Positions 21,661-33,418 of a stretch of DNA of 64,000 nucleotides are shown here, one piece after another (positions within the stretch are counted from its first letter, which is position 1; each line of letters opens with the position of its first letter). The notes under the pieces are model-generated. The model was given only the letters and a program-made list of their open reading frames with translations, was not told where the DNA came from and made no database searches. This stretch comes from Paracamarosporium sp. OC-R06-R3 (taxonomy: Eukaryota; Ascomycota; Dothideomycetes; Pleosporales; Didymosphaeriaceae): positions 124,001-188,000 of the forward strand of contig JACVRA010000023.1 in assembly GCA_019828545.1 (NCBI GenBank), in the 5' to 3' direction. The translations under genes and the position numbers were made by a program.

Positions 21661-22456
21661 TTCGACTGCTGTATTAATCTGTACTCCTCTGTACCAATAT
21701 GACGACTTTACGCCCTTCAACACCTCAATTCCTCGGACACTCATCCTATCGTAATGATACTGATATGGGTTGCCTACTGCTCCTCAGGCTACGCTAGTGC
21801 TGCTGTCACTTAAAAAATGTCGCTACGTGTGTTTATAACGCAGATAGTGTCGAGCTTTAACCTTGGACGTACATCTCGTCCCACTTGCTACCACAAGCGG
21901 CACATCTTGCTGGAGAGCAGGCCTCTTCCCTTTGTCGTGCTGTTGCTGTAGGCAAAGCTTGAACTTAGGCGCGGCGCCCTCGTCCCTACGACCAGGTCAA
22001 GAATCCTTCTCTTTCCTTATTTCCTACGTCGTCTCGTTAGTGTACCTCTCAACATGTGATACCTGCACAAGGGTAAAATGTATATGAATGTATGCATTGG
22101 TGTGATCTCTAGGAAAGCGCGACTCCGCCACCACAGCCACGTCAGCCAGGGGCGTTCAGCTGGCCGCACAGCGTCTGCCTGAGCCCTCAAGCTCGTATCA
22201 TCAGTCACCAGTCGCTCTAACATTCCCAAGTAGACACCTAGAGCTGAAAGTAGGTTAGCCTTAGATTGTCCACGTTCAACATAGTTGCCATTAGACACGT
22301 TTCACTGTCTGTCCCATCTCCAGCTCAAGCGGGTCGCGTTTGGCCACGATCTTGGGTCCACACAAGGCCAATACCTTTCGCACGGCGCCGCACTTTCGCA
22401 GTTGACACCCTTTTCAAAATTCACCGCTTACATTGCTATCATCGTTTCATGTTGCC
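21661..22456 (+). other. Intergenic region, no gene seen
   Basis: About 800 bp upstream of the HET-domain gene. Open frames are short and carry no family resemblance. No RNA gene seen. Confidence 0.4.
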
Positions 22457-25400
22457 ATGGAGGGACTGAAGGGAATGCCCCCGCAGCAACAGCAATTTAC
22501 GGCGAATGTCGGATTCATCGCAGGGGACACAACAAGCACGAATACAGATGTTGTACCTATGCCATCTAGCTCAAAGAGTTCACAAGGACATGTTGGTAAG
22601 ATGATAAGCGCTTCACTCGGGTTAAGAACTCATGAGATGGTAGAAAAATGCCAAGACTCTGGAGACTGTCAGCCGGAAAATTGTTTAAACCACCTTATAC
22701 TCAGAGACCACAATCGAGAGCATATTTATCAGTCCAACGGGCATATTCCAAGCAGCGAGTTTCTCATCAAAGAGCCGTTCGTCAGCTCCAAGGAAGGAAC
22801 TCGGCCAGGTCCTCCCTCCGACCTCCATAGTTCAGATTTATCCTACGATACATCTGAACTACCCAATGAGCACTCATTCCGTGAACACAAGAGATTGGAC
22901 CTAACCAATGCTCCTGATTTCAGTCGCTCTTACTTACAACAGGCCGGCTTGACAAACACGCATTTCTTCCATGACGTTGATGTTTCATCCAGCACATATT
23001 TCGAGCTGCCGGATCAACGACTGAATTCCATCTTTGAGGCAGACATAACCTTTCTCCCAAATTCAACTGATTCGCCTTCTAACTTACTTTCACATAACGG
23101 CATGCTATTTGGAGACCCAATTGGCCGCGGAGCTAAGGTGATTGTAGAATCATCGTCCACAAGTCGAAAAGAGCTAGATGGTGGGAGTAATTGCTTCAAT
23201 TATAAAGACGTTGATCTAGTGGGTGCATCCTCTGCTATTAGTTCCCACAAAACACAGCTCCAATCCCGGCCAATGAACCCTATCCAAGTAGAATCTTCTT
23301 CTCAATTTCTTGGGTGGCTGCAACCGCAATATATTACCGCCAACGTTGAATTCCTCGCTGGCGATCACAATCGTATGACAAATACAAATACAGGTAGAGG
23401 CAAGCAATTTATGACCGCCAACGTTGAGTTCCTCGCTGGAGATCACGATCATATACATCACGACCTAACTTCTGAAGATACAAATTTGAGCATTGTGCGC
23501 CCAGTGCTCAAATCGAAAGATACGACACCTTGTGCTGCTGATAGAACGAAAAATCCACTAATAAAACACCTTGCGGAAACGACTGATAGCATGCATTGCG
23601 TGTTTCAGTACTCCCCACTACCCGATGAAAAACCCAATAGCGTACGCCTGATCAAGTTTGCTTACGGCTATTCAAATCCCAAAGATAGCGACGACATACA
23701 TCTCAATATGATAACTACAGATCTGCAGCAGGACCAATTGGATTATGTTTGTCTCTCATATTGCTGGGGAGCTGGGAGCAAATGTCGAAACGTCTACATA
23801 AACGAAGGAAACAAACTCAGCGACGCATCCTACCGACCACTTCCTATCACAGAAAACTTATTCTGCGCCCTTAAAAGCTTACAATCATCTGGATCCTACT
23901 CTACTCAATGGATATGGATCGACATGGTTGCGATCAACCAGAATGATCTTCATGAGCGGTCGAAACAAGTGGCAATGATGAGAAAGATTTATGATGTTGC
24001 AGCAAGTGTTGTCGTCTGGTTAGGTGAAAGTGAAGCAGCTTGTAATGCCTGGCCGATGATCTCTTGGATTTATAACTCTTTCCTGGCCGGGACTAATTTG
24101 AGCGCAAGTTCAATGATTGGGCCGGATGGTCTGAAACTTAATCAACAACACCTCGATATATTGAAGAGCCTCACTACAGTCAGCATTATGGGAAAGGAGC
24201 CAAAGGAGTGCTATGAGATTTTGGCGACATTTTTTTCGTTACCCTGGTTCCGCAGAGTTTGGGTACTGCAGGAAGCCTCGTCACATCGAACAGTTATAGT
24301 AAGAATCGGGAAACACACGCTGCCCTTCGAATCTGTAATAATGGCTGCTCTTTGGCAATCTTTTCTTACCCGTAACTACACGAGCACGTCTAATGCTGTC
24401 TCGAACCGCATAAGACCTACCCGCGGTTATCTACCCGAGCTATGGCTGGATTTACTACATACCAGAAAACCACGAGGGTTGTCCATGATTGAACTCGTCT
24501 GCAGAGCACGCGACTTCGAAGCATCTGATCCTCGAGATAAGATATTCGCTGTTCTCGGTCTAGCAAATGACGTACCCACTTCATCTGGCTTGATCCCAGC
24601 TTATCTACAACCCAACTACAACAAACCAAAGGACGTCATCTATATGGAGTTTGCAAAAGGACTTATCGCCGAATCAGGTACCCTCGACATACTATCGGCT
24701 GTGAACACATTCTCTCCGCGGAACAACCAAGAGGCTTCAGTTTCTTGGATGCCTCATCTTGATGCTCCGATTGCAACAATCCGTGGCCTCGGGTTTCCCA
24801 AGAAATATAACGCGGCCTTTGGAACAAAGGCCCATAATACCCTCACACACCATGATCTAGGCACCCTCAGCCTTTCTGGTTTCATTATTGACACGGTCGG
24901 CCCTGTCATCTCGTCACTTCTCATCCTGTCTCCTCAATTACGTCTACAAACAAGCCAGGACGCCGATGTCGTTATACATCTTTGGTCACGTTTTTTTGCC
25001 ACCATGTCTGATTCTGGAAGCACAAGGAGATTGCAGATATTGCAGGCTTTCGTTCACACACTCACCGCAGCCGGATTCGCTTTCTCACGTTCCTTCCCCG
25101 AGTACCCACTAGGACAAATACAGCCACCTCACAATGTTGGCTGGATCATTCTCGATTTTGCAGCTTACTGGGCCCGGATTGATCCTACATTCTCCTTACT
25201 TGGTCTAGAAGACCCGACCAACTTTACGAAATACGCAAGCATTGGCGATGCGGACCAATTTGCAGTGCTGGCAGGAAAAGCATGCCACGAGCGAAAATTT
25301 TTCTTCTCTGAGCATTGTAGAATGGGTCTCTGCCCGAGAACTACAAGACCAGGAGACAAGATTGTGGTGTTGTACGGCGGGAGCGTGCCATATGTACTTC

Positions 25401-25525
25401 GACAAAGGAACGACGACTCATGGGCATTCATAGGAGAGTGTTACGTTGATGGCATCATGTTTGGCGAAGCACAAAACATCAAAGCGGACTCTGGGATTCA
25501 AGATCAAACGTTCCATATCAACTAA
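22457..25525 (+). CDS. HET-domain protein with repeated N-terminal TANVEFLAGD motif
   Basis: A single exon of 1022 aa from the first true ATG at 22457. The HET domain (about residues 427-620) shows LDYVCLSYCWGAG, QWIWIDMVAINQNDLHERS, ASVVVWLGESE and PWFRRVWVLQEAS. HET domains drive heterokaryon incompatibility and immune-like cell death. After it comes RDPRDKIFAVLGLA-like sequence (here SDPRDKIFAVLGLA), usual for the family. The N-terminal 420 residues are Ser/Asn/His-rich and probably disordered. A ten-residue motif occurs in them three times: TANVGFIAGD at 15-24, TANVEFLAGD at 294-303 and again at 320-329. Ligand, partner and allelic specificity are unknown. Confidence 0.85.
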   Translation: MEGLKGMPPQQQQFTANVGFIAGDTTSTNTDVVPMPSSSKSSQGHVGKMISASLGLRTHEMVEKCQDSGDCQPENCLNHLILRDHNREHIYQSNGHIPSSEFLIKEPFVSSKEGTRPGPPSDLHSSDLSYDTSELPNEHSFREHKRLDLTNAPDFSRSYLQQAGLTNTHFFHDVDVSSSTYFELPDQRLNSIFEADITFLPNSTDSPSNLLSHNGMLFGDPIGRGAKVIVESSSTSRKELDGGSNCFNYKDVDLVGASSAISSHKTQLQSRPMNPIQVESSSQFLGWLQPQYITANVEFLAGDHNRMTNTNTGRGKQFMTANVEFLAGDHDHIHHDLTSEDTNLSIVRPVLKSKDTTPCAADRTKNPLIKHLAETTDSMHCVFQYSPLPDEKPNSVRLIKFAYGYSNPKDSDDIHLNMITTDLQQDQLDYVCLSYCWGAGSKCRNVYINEGNKLSDASYRPLPITENLFCALKSLQSSGSYSTQWIWIDMVAINQNDLHERSKQVAMMRKIYDVAASVVVWLGESEAACNAWPMISWIYNSFLAGTNLSASSMIGPDGLKLNQQHLDILKSLTTVSIMGKEPKECYEILATFFSLPWFRRVWVLQEASSHRTVIVRIGKHTLPFESVIMAALWQSFLTRNYTSTSNAVSNRIRPTRGYLPELWLDLLHTRKPRGLSMIELVCRARDFEASDPRDKIFAVLGLANDVPTSSGLIPAYLQPNYNKPKDVIYMEFAKGLIAESGTLDILSAVNTFSPRNNQEASVSWMPHLDAPIATIRGLGFPKKYNAAFGTKAHNTLTHHDLGTLSLSGFIIDTVGPVISSLLILSPQLRLQTSQDADVVIHLWSRFFATMSDSGSTRRLQILQAFVHTLTAAGFAFSRSFPEYPLGQIQPPHNVGWIILDFAAYWARIDPTFSLLGLEDPTNFTKYASIGDADQFAVLAGKACHERKFFFSEHCRMGLCPRTTRPGDKIVVLYGGSVPYVLRQRNDDSWAFIGECYVDGIMFGEAQNIKADSGIQDQTFHIN

Positions 25526-25915
25526 TCAGCTGGGTACTCCTTGTCTCCGAACGTCTCTACATTGGCTTACGACTTGTGCCAAAGCCTTTGTAAAGAAAAT
25601 GCATTTCAGTGGTATAGGACAAGGAAACCTTGATGTAGGTCCTTTGTTGTTTCACGAAACGATAGCATTGTTTGTCTTTGTTACCTCGCTCTTTACTCTC
25701 TAAAGGGCGTACATTGTTCTTGATTGTTTGGTCCATCAATCTTCAGAGCCTACTCTTAACTTCATTTCGAAACTTTTTACAAACACAAGCCCCTGGTATA
25801 TCTCACTAGAACACAGAGCAAAACACTCATCAGAACCATCTATTTTCAACCACCTCTGATTGCTTATACTGTAAAAATTTGCCAGTGCTAGACATCTGTT
25901 AAAGGGGTTTAACTA
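25526..25915 (+). other. Intergenic region, no gene seen
   Basis: 390 bp between the HET gene and the membrane-protein gene. AT-rich, with no feature beyond a presumed terminator and promoter. Confidence 0.4.
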
Positions 25916-27685
25916 ATGGCCGACCATTTGAACCTTGCAACCGCCTGCATAATGATCATCGCCTCTCCCTGGTTGGAGAATCCGCCTCTTCTTACTCTGG
26001 TCACTGTTGTCACTGGCACCCTTCCTGGGGAATGGTTCAACCCTGCCAGTATGACCCGCAAGATTCGAGGCTTAATAAACACAGTGTCGCCCCCATCAAG
26101 GGTCGAAGATGACTGCCCGGCACCCTCCTACAGCAACGAAATCAGCAATGGACCATATTCTCCTGAGAACGACACCACCACCTTACCGGCTAATACGTCA
26201 TCTTTGTACTCACTCTCTCCAAACATTCCACTCAGTGGTATTTTCAAGGTCAAAGACTACTTGTTCTCTACTTCCAGATTTTCAGGACTTTTTGTTTCGC
26301 CGCCATCTCCTAAGAGCATTTTCAATCCACACAACGATTCGTTTTCAACATCCCATCTCTCAGATCCGTCTTTCTCGGCGGCGTCAAATCTTTCGATCCC
26401 CATCAGCAACAGCTCTTCATCCCCAGATCTGCCGTCAGGATATTACACTGAGATTGTGGAATCTGCTACCAGCTCGCTAATTCCGCTTCTACTCGTCTGT
26501 TCCGTACTTCTTAACATTCTGCTCAGCATTTGCCTTGTGTATCTCTGGCGGTTATACAATAACTCCAGAAATGCTGCAGAATCGTCGCGACGCACACAGT
26601 CCGATGCCACAGGGTCGTCAAAAGGTATACAAACTGATGCCGCAAGGCCTGTCCTTGCAGAAATCACAACTAAAAACACTTCGCCCAGTGAACCTGAAGT
26701 TACGTACTCTAGATTTTCTTCGATCGTGGCTCAGGCAAGCGCCCCTTTCGATGATGAGTTTGAAAATATCGAGTTTTCAGAGATTACGGCTACGTATACT
26801 AAGCCCTCAGCCCCTGTGGTACACATAACTGGGGAGACCCAGACAGACTCCGTCAAAACTGTACAGCTTAGCTTCTCTGATGTCTCAACTAAGACTACTA
26901 AGCCCTCTACCACTGTAGTATACGTAGCGGGAGAGACGCAGACAGATCATCCTAAACCTGTACATCATAACCTTTCAAATACTCCAACACCCTCAACACC
27001 TCCATCTTACGAAAACGCACAAACTCAGACGGACGCTGTCGACTATACAAACTCCGGTGTCCAAACAGGGAGGGGAACCCTCGAATTTGTCCCCTTGCCA
27101 AGGAACACCTCGTCGCCGAACCAAGGAACCATGCCCGAAAAAAATCTTGCATCTACCGCCTGGCCTTATAACGCCTCGCCAGCACCCCAAGGTTGGCGTT
27201 CCGAGCAAGACTTCGCATACTCAGAAACCCCCAAGCCAACCGAGATCCCTGGCGAGACCGAAAACCTGGAACGCACTGGGAAATCGAAAGGTGCGGGTTC
27301 CGTATGTACGAAGAAGGCTTTAAACTGGCAATTTCACGAGCAGGCTCATAAGACCAAAGATAAGCATGACTTTGAAGAGCCCGTCTTGGGTCCTGGTGCT
27401 TCCACCCGAGTTGTAGAACGGGTTGAATTTTTATCTCAACCTAAGCATAGGCAAGCGGCTGAGAAAGAGAGGGTTGGGTCACAGAGCGGAAACAGGAATG
27501 GCCATCGGAAGAGGAATAGAAAGAGGCAAAAGGAGAATTCAAAGAAGGGGAAGGAGGCTAGGAGGCAAGCTAAAAGTGAGCAGAGTCCTTCGACACCGAC
27601 AGGAAGTGAGCCATTGGCGTTGGAAATCATTCAAACGGATATTTCTACAAAGAGTGAGGACGGAACGAACTCTTCAAGAAACTAG
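25916..27685 (+). CDS. Single-pass membrane protein with multiple QT (LC8-like) motifs in its tail
   Basis: A single exon of 589 aa, no known family. Residues 1-35 are hydrophobic and may be a signal or anchor. Residues 60-185 are Ser/Thr/Pro-rich with N-glycosylation sequons. One clear membrane span lies at about 188-210. The tail is disordered and contains RTQSD (227), IQTD (238), TQTD (308), TQTD (341), TQTD (370), VQT (382) and IQTD (572). These resemble the TQT anchor of dynein light chain LC8 ligands. Residues about 291-350 contain two copies of a 33-residue unit with TKPS, VV and GETQTD. A Lys/Arg-rich stretch covers 526-552. A receptor or scaffold role is speculation. Confidence 0.7.
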   Translation: MADHLNLATACIMIIASPWLENPPLLTLVTVVTGTLPGEWFNPASMTRKIRGLINTVSPPSRVEDDCPAPSYSNEISNGPYSPENDTTTLPANTSSLYSLSPNIPLSGIFKVKDYLFSTSRFSGLFVSPPSPKSIFNPHNDSFSTSHLSDPSFSAASNLSIPISNSSSSPDLPSGYYTEIVESATSSLIPLLLVCSVLLNILLSICLVYLWRLYNNSRNAAESSRRTQSDATGSSKGIQTDAARPVLAEITTKNTSPSEPEVTYSRFSSIVAQASAPFDDEFENIEFSEITATYTKPSAPVVHITGETQTDSVKTVQLSFSDVSTKTTKPSTTVVYVAGETQTDHPKPVHHNLSNTPTPSTPPSYENAQTQTDAVDYTNSGVQTGRGTLEFVPLPRNTSSPNQGTMPEKNLASTAWPYNASPAPQGWRSEQDFAYSETPKPTEIPGETENLERTGKSKGAGSVCTKKALNWQFHEQAHKTKDKHDFEEPVLGPGASTRVVERVEFLSQPKHRQAAEKERVGSQSGNRNGHRKRNRKRQKENSKKGKEARRQAKSEQSPSTPTGSEPLALEIIQTDISTKSEDGTNSSRN

Positions 27686-28566
27686 GTCGAAGTGATCGTA
27701 CCGGTCAAGCTTCCAGACAAGTTGGTGCATACGAACAAACTTCTTGATCAGCTTGTGGAAGTGGGCGAAAATTATGAATCTCCTCGAAATGAAGAACGAA
27801 AGAAGTATGATTACCAAGCAATGACACCTCTGGATCCGGGTACACCTGGTACACCTCAATATGGCATTAATTAATAGTGGGCGTTCGGCTATCTCTTCAA
27901 ATTGTCTTTGTTGTTTTTTTATCTTAACCTAGATCTCATCGATTTATCTTTAGATGAATCGCTTGGCCGTATGTGTGTTGAATGCATTGTAGCATGTCTG
28001 GCATTTTTGTTGTTTCGTATTTTGCATGTTCTAGTCCCTAGCTTGATTACTCCTGCAATGAGCTGTGATAAAGTTTATGCAATAGATGAATTTCAAATGG
28101 GGGTCATTTTCGGTATTGACAGAGTGCTAAGTTAATTTTGAGGATTTATTAACGGGCCTTGTTATCCCAGCATACACCAGAATGTGACCCAATCGAACTA
28201 ACTACGAACACCTCCTTGAAGCATCGAGAACAAAGAACGATGCAGTGTTGAAGCGAGAGAAAAGTATCTAAGAAACCCCAAAGACTCGGCGACGCTACAA
28301 AAACACCTGCTACAACCACTACCGTACGATAACCTCCACAGCAACCTCGTTGCTCCATCCGGCATGCTGGTTTGTTTCATTCCAAGCCCTAATAGTATCA
28401 ATCTCGAGGATGTTTTCACATTTATCGTTGATCCTAACGCATTCAGCAGAGATGGGCCGACCGAAAATAACGGCCATGAAGTCGTCTTTGATAGAACGCT
28501 TCTTGAGATCGGAAATGTAGAGACCTACGATGTGTCAGTGGCTGCTGTATCGCTCAAGAACACCAG
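27686..28566 (+). other. Intergenic region between convergent genes
   Basis: About 880 bp of AT-rich sequence between the 3' ends of the membrane-protein gene and the GH36 gene. Short frames exist but none resembles a protein family. Confidence 0.4.
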
Positions 28567-31136
28567 TCAACATAAGTATGACATACCGTATGTGCCCAAG
28601 ACCTTCAACGACGTCCACACCCTAAGTTTGCCCGAGTCACGCTCAACATAACTGTCAGTATTAATAATTCCGGCAGCACCTGTCATTTTACCCAGCAAGC
28701 CAAGATTTGCGACCGAGATATTTGCAGGTCCGGCTGCGCCGTGCTTCCCACGCTCGAGCTTAAAGGTTTGCAGTGGGAACGCAGATAGGATCTCCCAACC
28801 AATGACCGGAATGGCAAGGTGCACGAGTGTGTCGCCACTTTCAACACTTGTCGGCTTCGAAACCTGGCCGCTAGTATGGCTTCTGATAATATACGTTCCT
28901 TGTTCCGCGCCGGGAAACTGATCCAAGCCGATCAATTCGGTAATGGAATGTTGTGTGCAATTAAAGACGCCTAATATACTGACACCAGAATGCGCCATGC
29001 CCAAAAATGTGCTGACTTTCAGTAGAACTGTGTCATCGTATGAGTTGTATGCAGAAGTACTCTTCCCGACAGTGTGGGGCCGTAGAATCACAGTGTCCCC
29101 TCGAGGGGTATTGCCAGTCATCTGGAAGATCAAATCGACATCGTGTTTTCCAGGTACATCAGTTATATAGATCGGACCCCCAGAAACACAGCGCGCCGCA
29201 GCATGGAAAGACGCCCACTCGTGTGAGGTTTGGAACATATCCCAGTCTGGTAGAATGTTCAGGTACTGGTTGAGAATGGCGTTGTGCGCGTTGCAGAAGA
29301 TATGCCATGGGTGAGAAGCTGGCACCTCAGGGAAGAAATCATCCGAGTTTCGCAGGAGTATGCGCGGCTTGTTCGACGGAAGCTGAGAGTGGAAGATGAT
29401 CTGCGGTGTCTGCGACATACACGAGATGGCCTTGCCAGAGAAGAAACGAAGCTGATTGATGCTCCAGGCATCCTGGTAGGCTTTGATCAGCTGTCTGCGA
29501 TCTGTTGCATCATCCAGCTCATCCACAAAAAACTGGGCGTCTGTTTTGACTGAGTCCACGCCAGCAGAGCTGAGAAACTCATAAAAGTCGTGATAGAAAC
29601 GCCCAACGTCTTCTTCAGCTACTGCAACCATAGTGCCTCCAGAAACACCGTCCTTCTTACGAACAGTAGTCGTTTTGTATTCTTTTGCGATCTTTCCTTC
29701 AGCAGCGATTCCGCCCCAATAGCCAAACTACGAAAAGGTCAGTGTACAACTTCTCTATTGTTTCGACCACTTACAAGTGCGTGCCAAACAGCTATGTGTT
29801 TGACGTTTGGATGTTTCTGTCGAATGTCGGAAACAGTGGCCTTCAAGCCCCTTGGGAAGCCTATTTTCGTCGCTTCAAACTCGACCATTGCGTTCTGGAA
29901 CTGGTCGCCTCCTTCATGGTTGAGTGATTGCCAATTATCGTCTATAATCAGATTGGAGATGTTGACGTTGTTTTTCTTGAGTGAATCCAGAGCCTCAAAC
30001 AATTTATCCTCTGTGAGCTTCTGTCCGATACCGTTCCATGTGCAATACGAAAGACCATCATACCAATTCTGCAGCCATTGCGGGTTGTAATCTTTCATCA
30101 AAGACTCCTCTTCTACGGCAAGCGTCCCAGAGTCGGCTTGGTACTTGGTAACGAGCTTTCGAGCATGGTACATGGTAGCTGACATGGCGAATTCCAAAGA
30201 CTGTCCCACCGCGACGACGAGTGTTGCAACCCCTTCTTGTTCGAAATCGTTTCGTGAATCTATCGTGATATTTCCCTCTCCGTCGTGACCTAGGGTCGTC
30301 AAAACATCATCGATCCCGCTAATTGCAAGGGCGACTAGATGCGAACCATCTTCGCGCTGAAATGCTGTTACAACGGCTTCCTTATCTGGCTGAAACTTGT
30401 CTTTGCCTTGGCGAGGTGCCAGCCAAGGTGACCACAAGCGCACCAGAGCGAACCATCGCGAGAAATTAGTTGGTCTCCCAAGCTTGTTGTTGGAAAACCC
30501 GGATTCTTTTCCAGAAGCTGCACTGACTGGGCTGGTGATGCTCCATAATAGCGTCTTCGGTGTTTCGCTTCTCTCTTCTTGGATGCTCAAATATGCAGGC
30601 AAACCGTCGATAAACTTTGTAAGATCATTATCCAGAGCGCTAGCTGTTTGGTAGACGAGGTGACCATCGGATGTCGAGAACTGCTCGTTTGCCCATTTCC
30701 ATGGCTCATCCTCAGCCGCGCGGAATATTATGGTAAAAGATACGGAGCCGCCGTGTTTGGGTAGTCCTGCCAAATCGAGTGTAAACCATTTACGATGTAG
30801 GCCCGATTTCGCATCCCCCTTTGCCCATAACTTGGAAGTATCAGCTAGCGAGCGCACAAGAGCTTGGTGCACATACTAAGGATGAGGGTTGATCAATTGG
30901 GTCCAAACTCAAGCTTGCCCACTTCTCTCGGTCCTCGAAGTTCGACCACAGAGCGACGTTCCATGGCTTTTCACTCGAACTCTCGATCAATACTGTGAAT
31001 TTGACCTGGAAACATTAGCCATCCGGATTGTTATTAGAAAGTGGGCAACGAGATTTAACAAGCTTACATGCTTTTTCTGAGCAGACACTACCGTGGTCTG
31101 CCCTAGAGGAGGGTTGCATGTAAGGGTAGCATACAT
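28567..31136 (-). CDS. GH36 raffinose synthase / seed-imbibition (Sip1)-like glycosidase
   Basis: Four exons on the minus strand, 31136..31068, 31005..30877, 30830..29775 and 29727..28567, give 804 aa with every junction in phase 0. The third intron is only 46 bp (GTATGT to TTCCAAG). The Sip1/raffinose-synthase family is seen from RKWFTLDLAGLPKHGGSVSF, YCTWNGIGQKLTEDKLFEAL, NLIIDDNWQSL near residue 360 and VDSVKTDAQFF, where Asp481 is the likely nucleophile. GGPIYITDVPGKHD follows. Fungal members are probably alpha-galactosidases or galactosyl transferases acting on raffinose-type sugars. No signal peptide, so cytoplasmic. It is divergent from the mitochondrial TyrRS gene (273 bp between starts). 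Confidence 0.85.
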
Positions 31137-31409
31137 GATGGTAGATTTCTGCGAAGCCTTAAGAATATGGATTCGTTGCAAGTTGGTTTTGAAGTATCTC
31201 GATCCGTCCAGCGGAGAGAAAGGGTCTGGATCTGAACCTAGCACAGGTGGTAGGAGGGGAGCCACATGGGTGACGTGTGCGGAGAAGGATGGGGCAGCTC
31301 CTCCGCTCACTGTCCAATCAGCGCCCAGCAAGCCCGAGACGCGAACTTTTCGAGATTCGCAACATCGCGACTTTCCCAAACGCATATGTTTTGAGAAGCA
31401 TTGGCGGCG

Positions 31410-33418
31410 ATGTCGCTCCCCAAACAGCTGTCGCGGTCTCGTCCCTATATTTGTCAACAATGCATACGGAAGCAACGACCCACACTCGAAACCCAGCGAC
31501 GGAAGGGCACCTGGGCCAAGAAGACAGTCGACCCGAAACTCGAAGCTTCGCAGTGGGAGCAGCGGGCGCATAGGATCAAAAATGGGCTAGACAAGAGCAT
31601 GCTCACTATTCTAGAAGAGCGAGGCTTTGTGAAGGATGTCGCGGGGTACGAGACATGACCTTATTCACGAAGCACCACCTACTAAGGTCACCTAGGGGCC
31701 GACAACAGCTCGACTGGCTCCTCACGCAAAAGCCGATTGGAGCATACGTTGGCGTAGATCCAACCGCTCCTTCGATGCATGTCGGACACCTTCTCCCGTT
31801 CATGGCACTGTTCTGGATGTATTTGTCCGGCTATCCGTCCGTCACACTGGTGAGCGCGACCACCCCACCCTCAACGCTCGAGCCTACCCCGTTAACAATA
31901 GCATAGCTAGGCGCAGGTACCGTTAAGATCGGAGACCCATCGGGACGAACCACCGCACGCACGCGCCAGGCAGACGATGTTCGGAACATGAATGTACTCA
32001 GCATGCGCAGGCAGATTGACAAGCTCTGGACCAACGTGAAGTGTCTGGGGATAAAACATCGGTTTCCCGAGGAAACTAGCAGGACTAGGAAATTCTTGGA
32101 CAATCATACCTGGCTGGCGAATTTGAGCGCGATAGATTTGATGCGCGATTTAGGCTCGGGCATGCGGCTTGGTTCCATGCTTGCTCGGGATTCGTAAGGA
32201 CACCCTTGCCGTGTTTCACTCTAGTCTTTGCTAAACTCATTGTTAGAGTGAAGGTGCGCATGGAAAACGGCGAAGGTATGGCCTTTTCCGAATTCAGTTA
32301 TCCTCTATTTCAAGCATATGATTGGTGGCGCATGTACAACGACCACGGTGTACAACTCCAGCTTGGTGGTTCTGATCAGTATGGCAATCTATGTGCTGGT
32401 ATGGATGCTGTGAGCCACATGCGCAAGATCCACGGAATGCAGCAAGAGGGTGCAGAAGACGACATCTCCAGTGCCACGTTCGGTCTCACAACACCGCTAC
32501 TGACCACAGCCTCGGGCGAAAAATTTGGAAAGAGTGCCGGGAATGCTGTCTGGCTTGACAAACAGATGATGAATTCTTTCGATCTATATCAAGTGCGTTC
32601 AAACCCATCTCAGAGAGGACAATACTGACTATTTGTGACAGTACTTCCTCCGAACTGCAGATCATGACGTGGAACGGTACCTGAAGCTCTTCACCTTTTT
32701 ACCCATCCAGCATATCAACCTCGTTATGGAGAGTCAACGGAAGGATGAGTCTAAACGGATAGCCCAGCATCTCCTTGCCAAAGAAGTTGTAGAACTTGCT
32801 CATGGAACTGAAGATGCAAAGAAGGCTGAAGCTGCACACCACGAGGCTTTCAGTCAAGGCACTCATACATTCTCGCTTGCAGGGCTCAGAAGAACATTTG
32901 CGGATATTTCAAAGAAAGATGAACCATTTAGCGGTGAGGAGAACGAACTGAAGCTTCTTGCATACAAGAAAGCGTATGCTTCGTCTTCAACTTCGCAAAC
33001 AACTACAGACGCTGCCGCAGAAACCTCCAAAAAGGAAGCCTCTGACGTTATAACTCTGCCGTTAAGCCTTCTGACGAAAGGATCTTTTCCACGTGTGCTG
33101 CACGCTGCCGGTCTTGTTGCCTCGAAAAGCGAAGGCCATCGCCTGATAACGAAGAGGGGTGCCTATGTTGTTCTACCCAATTCTGGGTCGCTGGAGAACC
33201 CACATGGTCTCAAGTGGGAACAAATCCCCGATGCCATCAGTACAACCGACCCAAATCAATATCTGCTCGATTGGGAGGCGCTGGTCGTACGGTCGGGTAA
33301 ATCGAAGATAAAGGTGTGTCGCATCGTTACCGAGGAGCAGTTCGAGACCGAAGGCCTTACCTGCCCTGGATGGGAAGATTTCAAAGCTAGACGGGCAGAA
33401 TCTGGCGAACTATCATAA
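31410..33418 (+). CDS. MSY1: Mitochondrial tyrosyl-tRNA synthetase (CYT-18/Msy1 type)
   Basis: Five exons, 31410..31645, 31696..31849, 31907..32193, 32247..32592 and 32642..33418, give 599 aa with all phases consistent. It charges mitochondrial tRNA-Tyr. The N-terminus is basic and fits a mitochondrial presequence. The class I signature HVGH is at 107-110, and KFGKS at 318-322 replaces KMSKS. GGSDQYGN binds the tyrosyl-adenylate pocket. The C-terminal S4-like domain includes HRLITKRGAYV. In Neurospora the orthologue CYT-18 also splices group I introns, helped by an N-terminal helix. An equivalent segment precedes the catalytic core here, so the second role is possible but not shown. It lies in tandem with another mitochondrial synthetase. 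Confidence 0.88.

Noticed and set aside
27902..28135. 77-codon hydrophobic frame on the plus strand
   Set aside because: AT-rich, no upstream leader or family resemblance, and it sits between two 3' ends, so it is probably chance.
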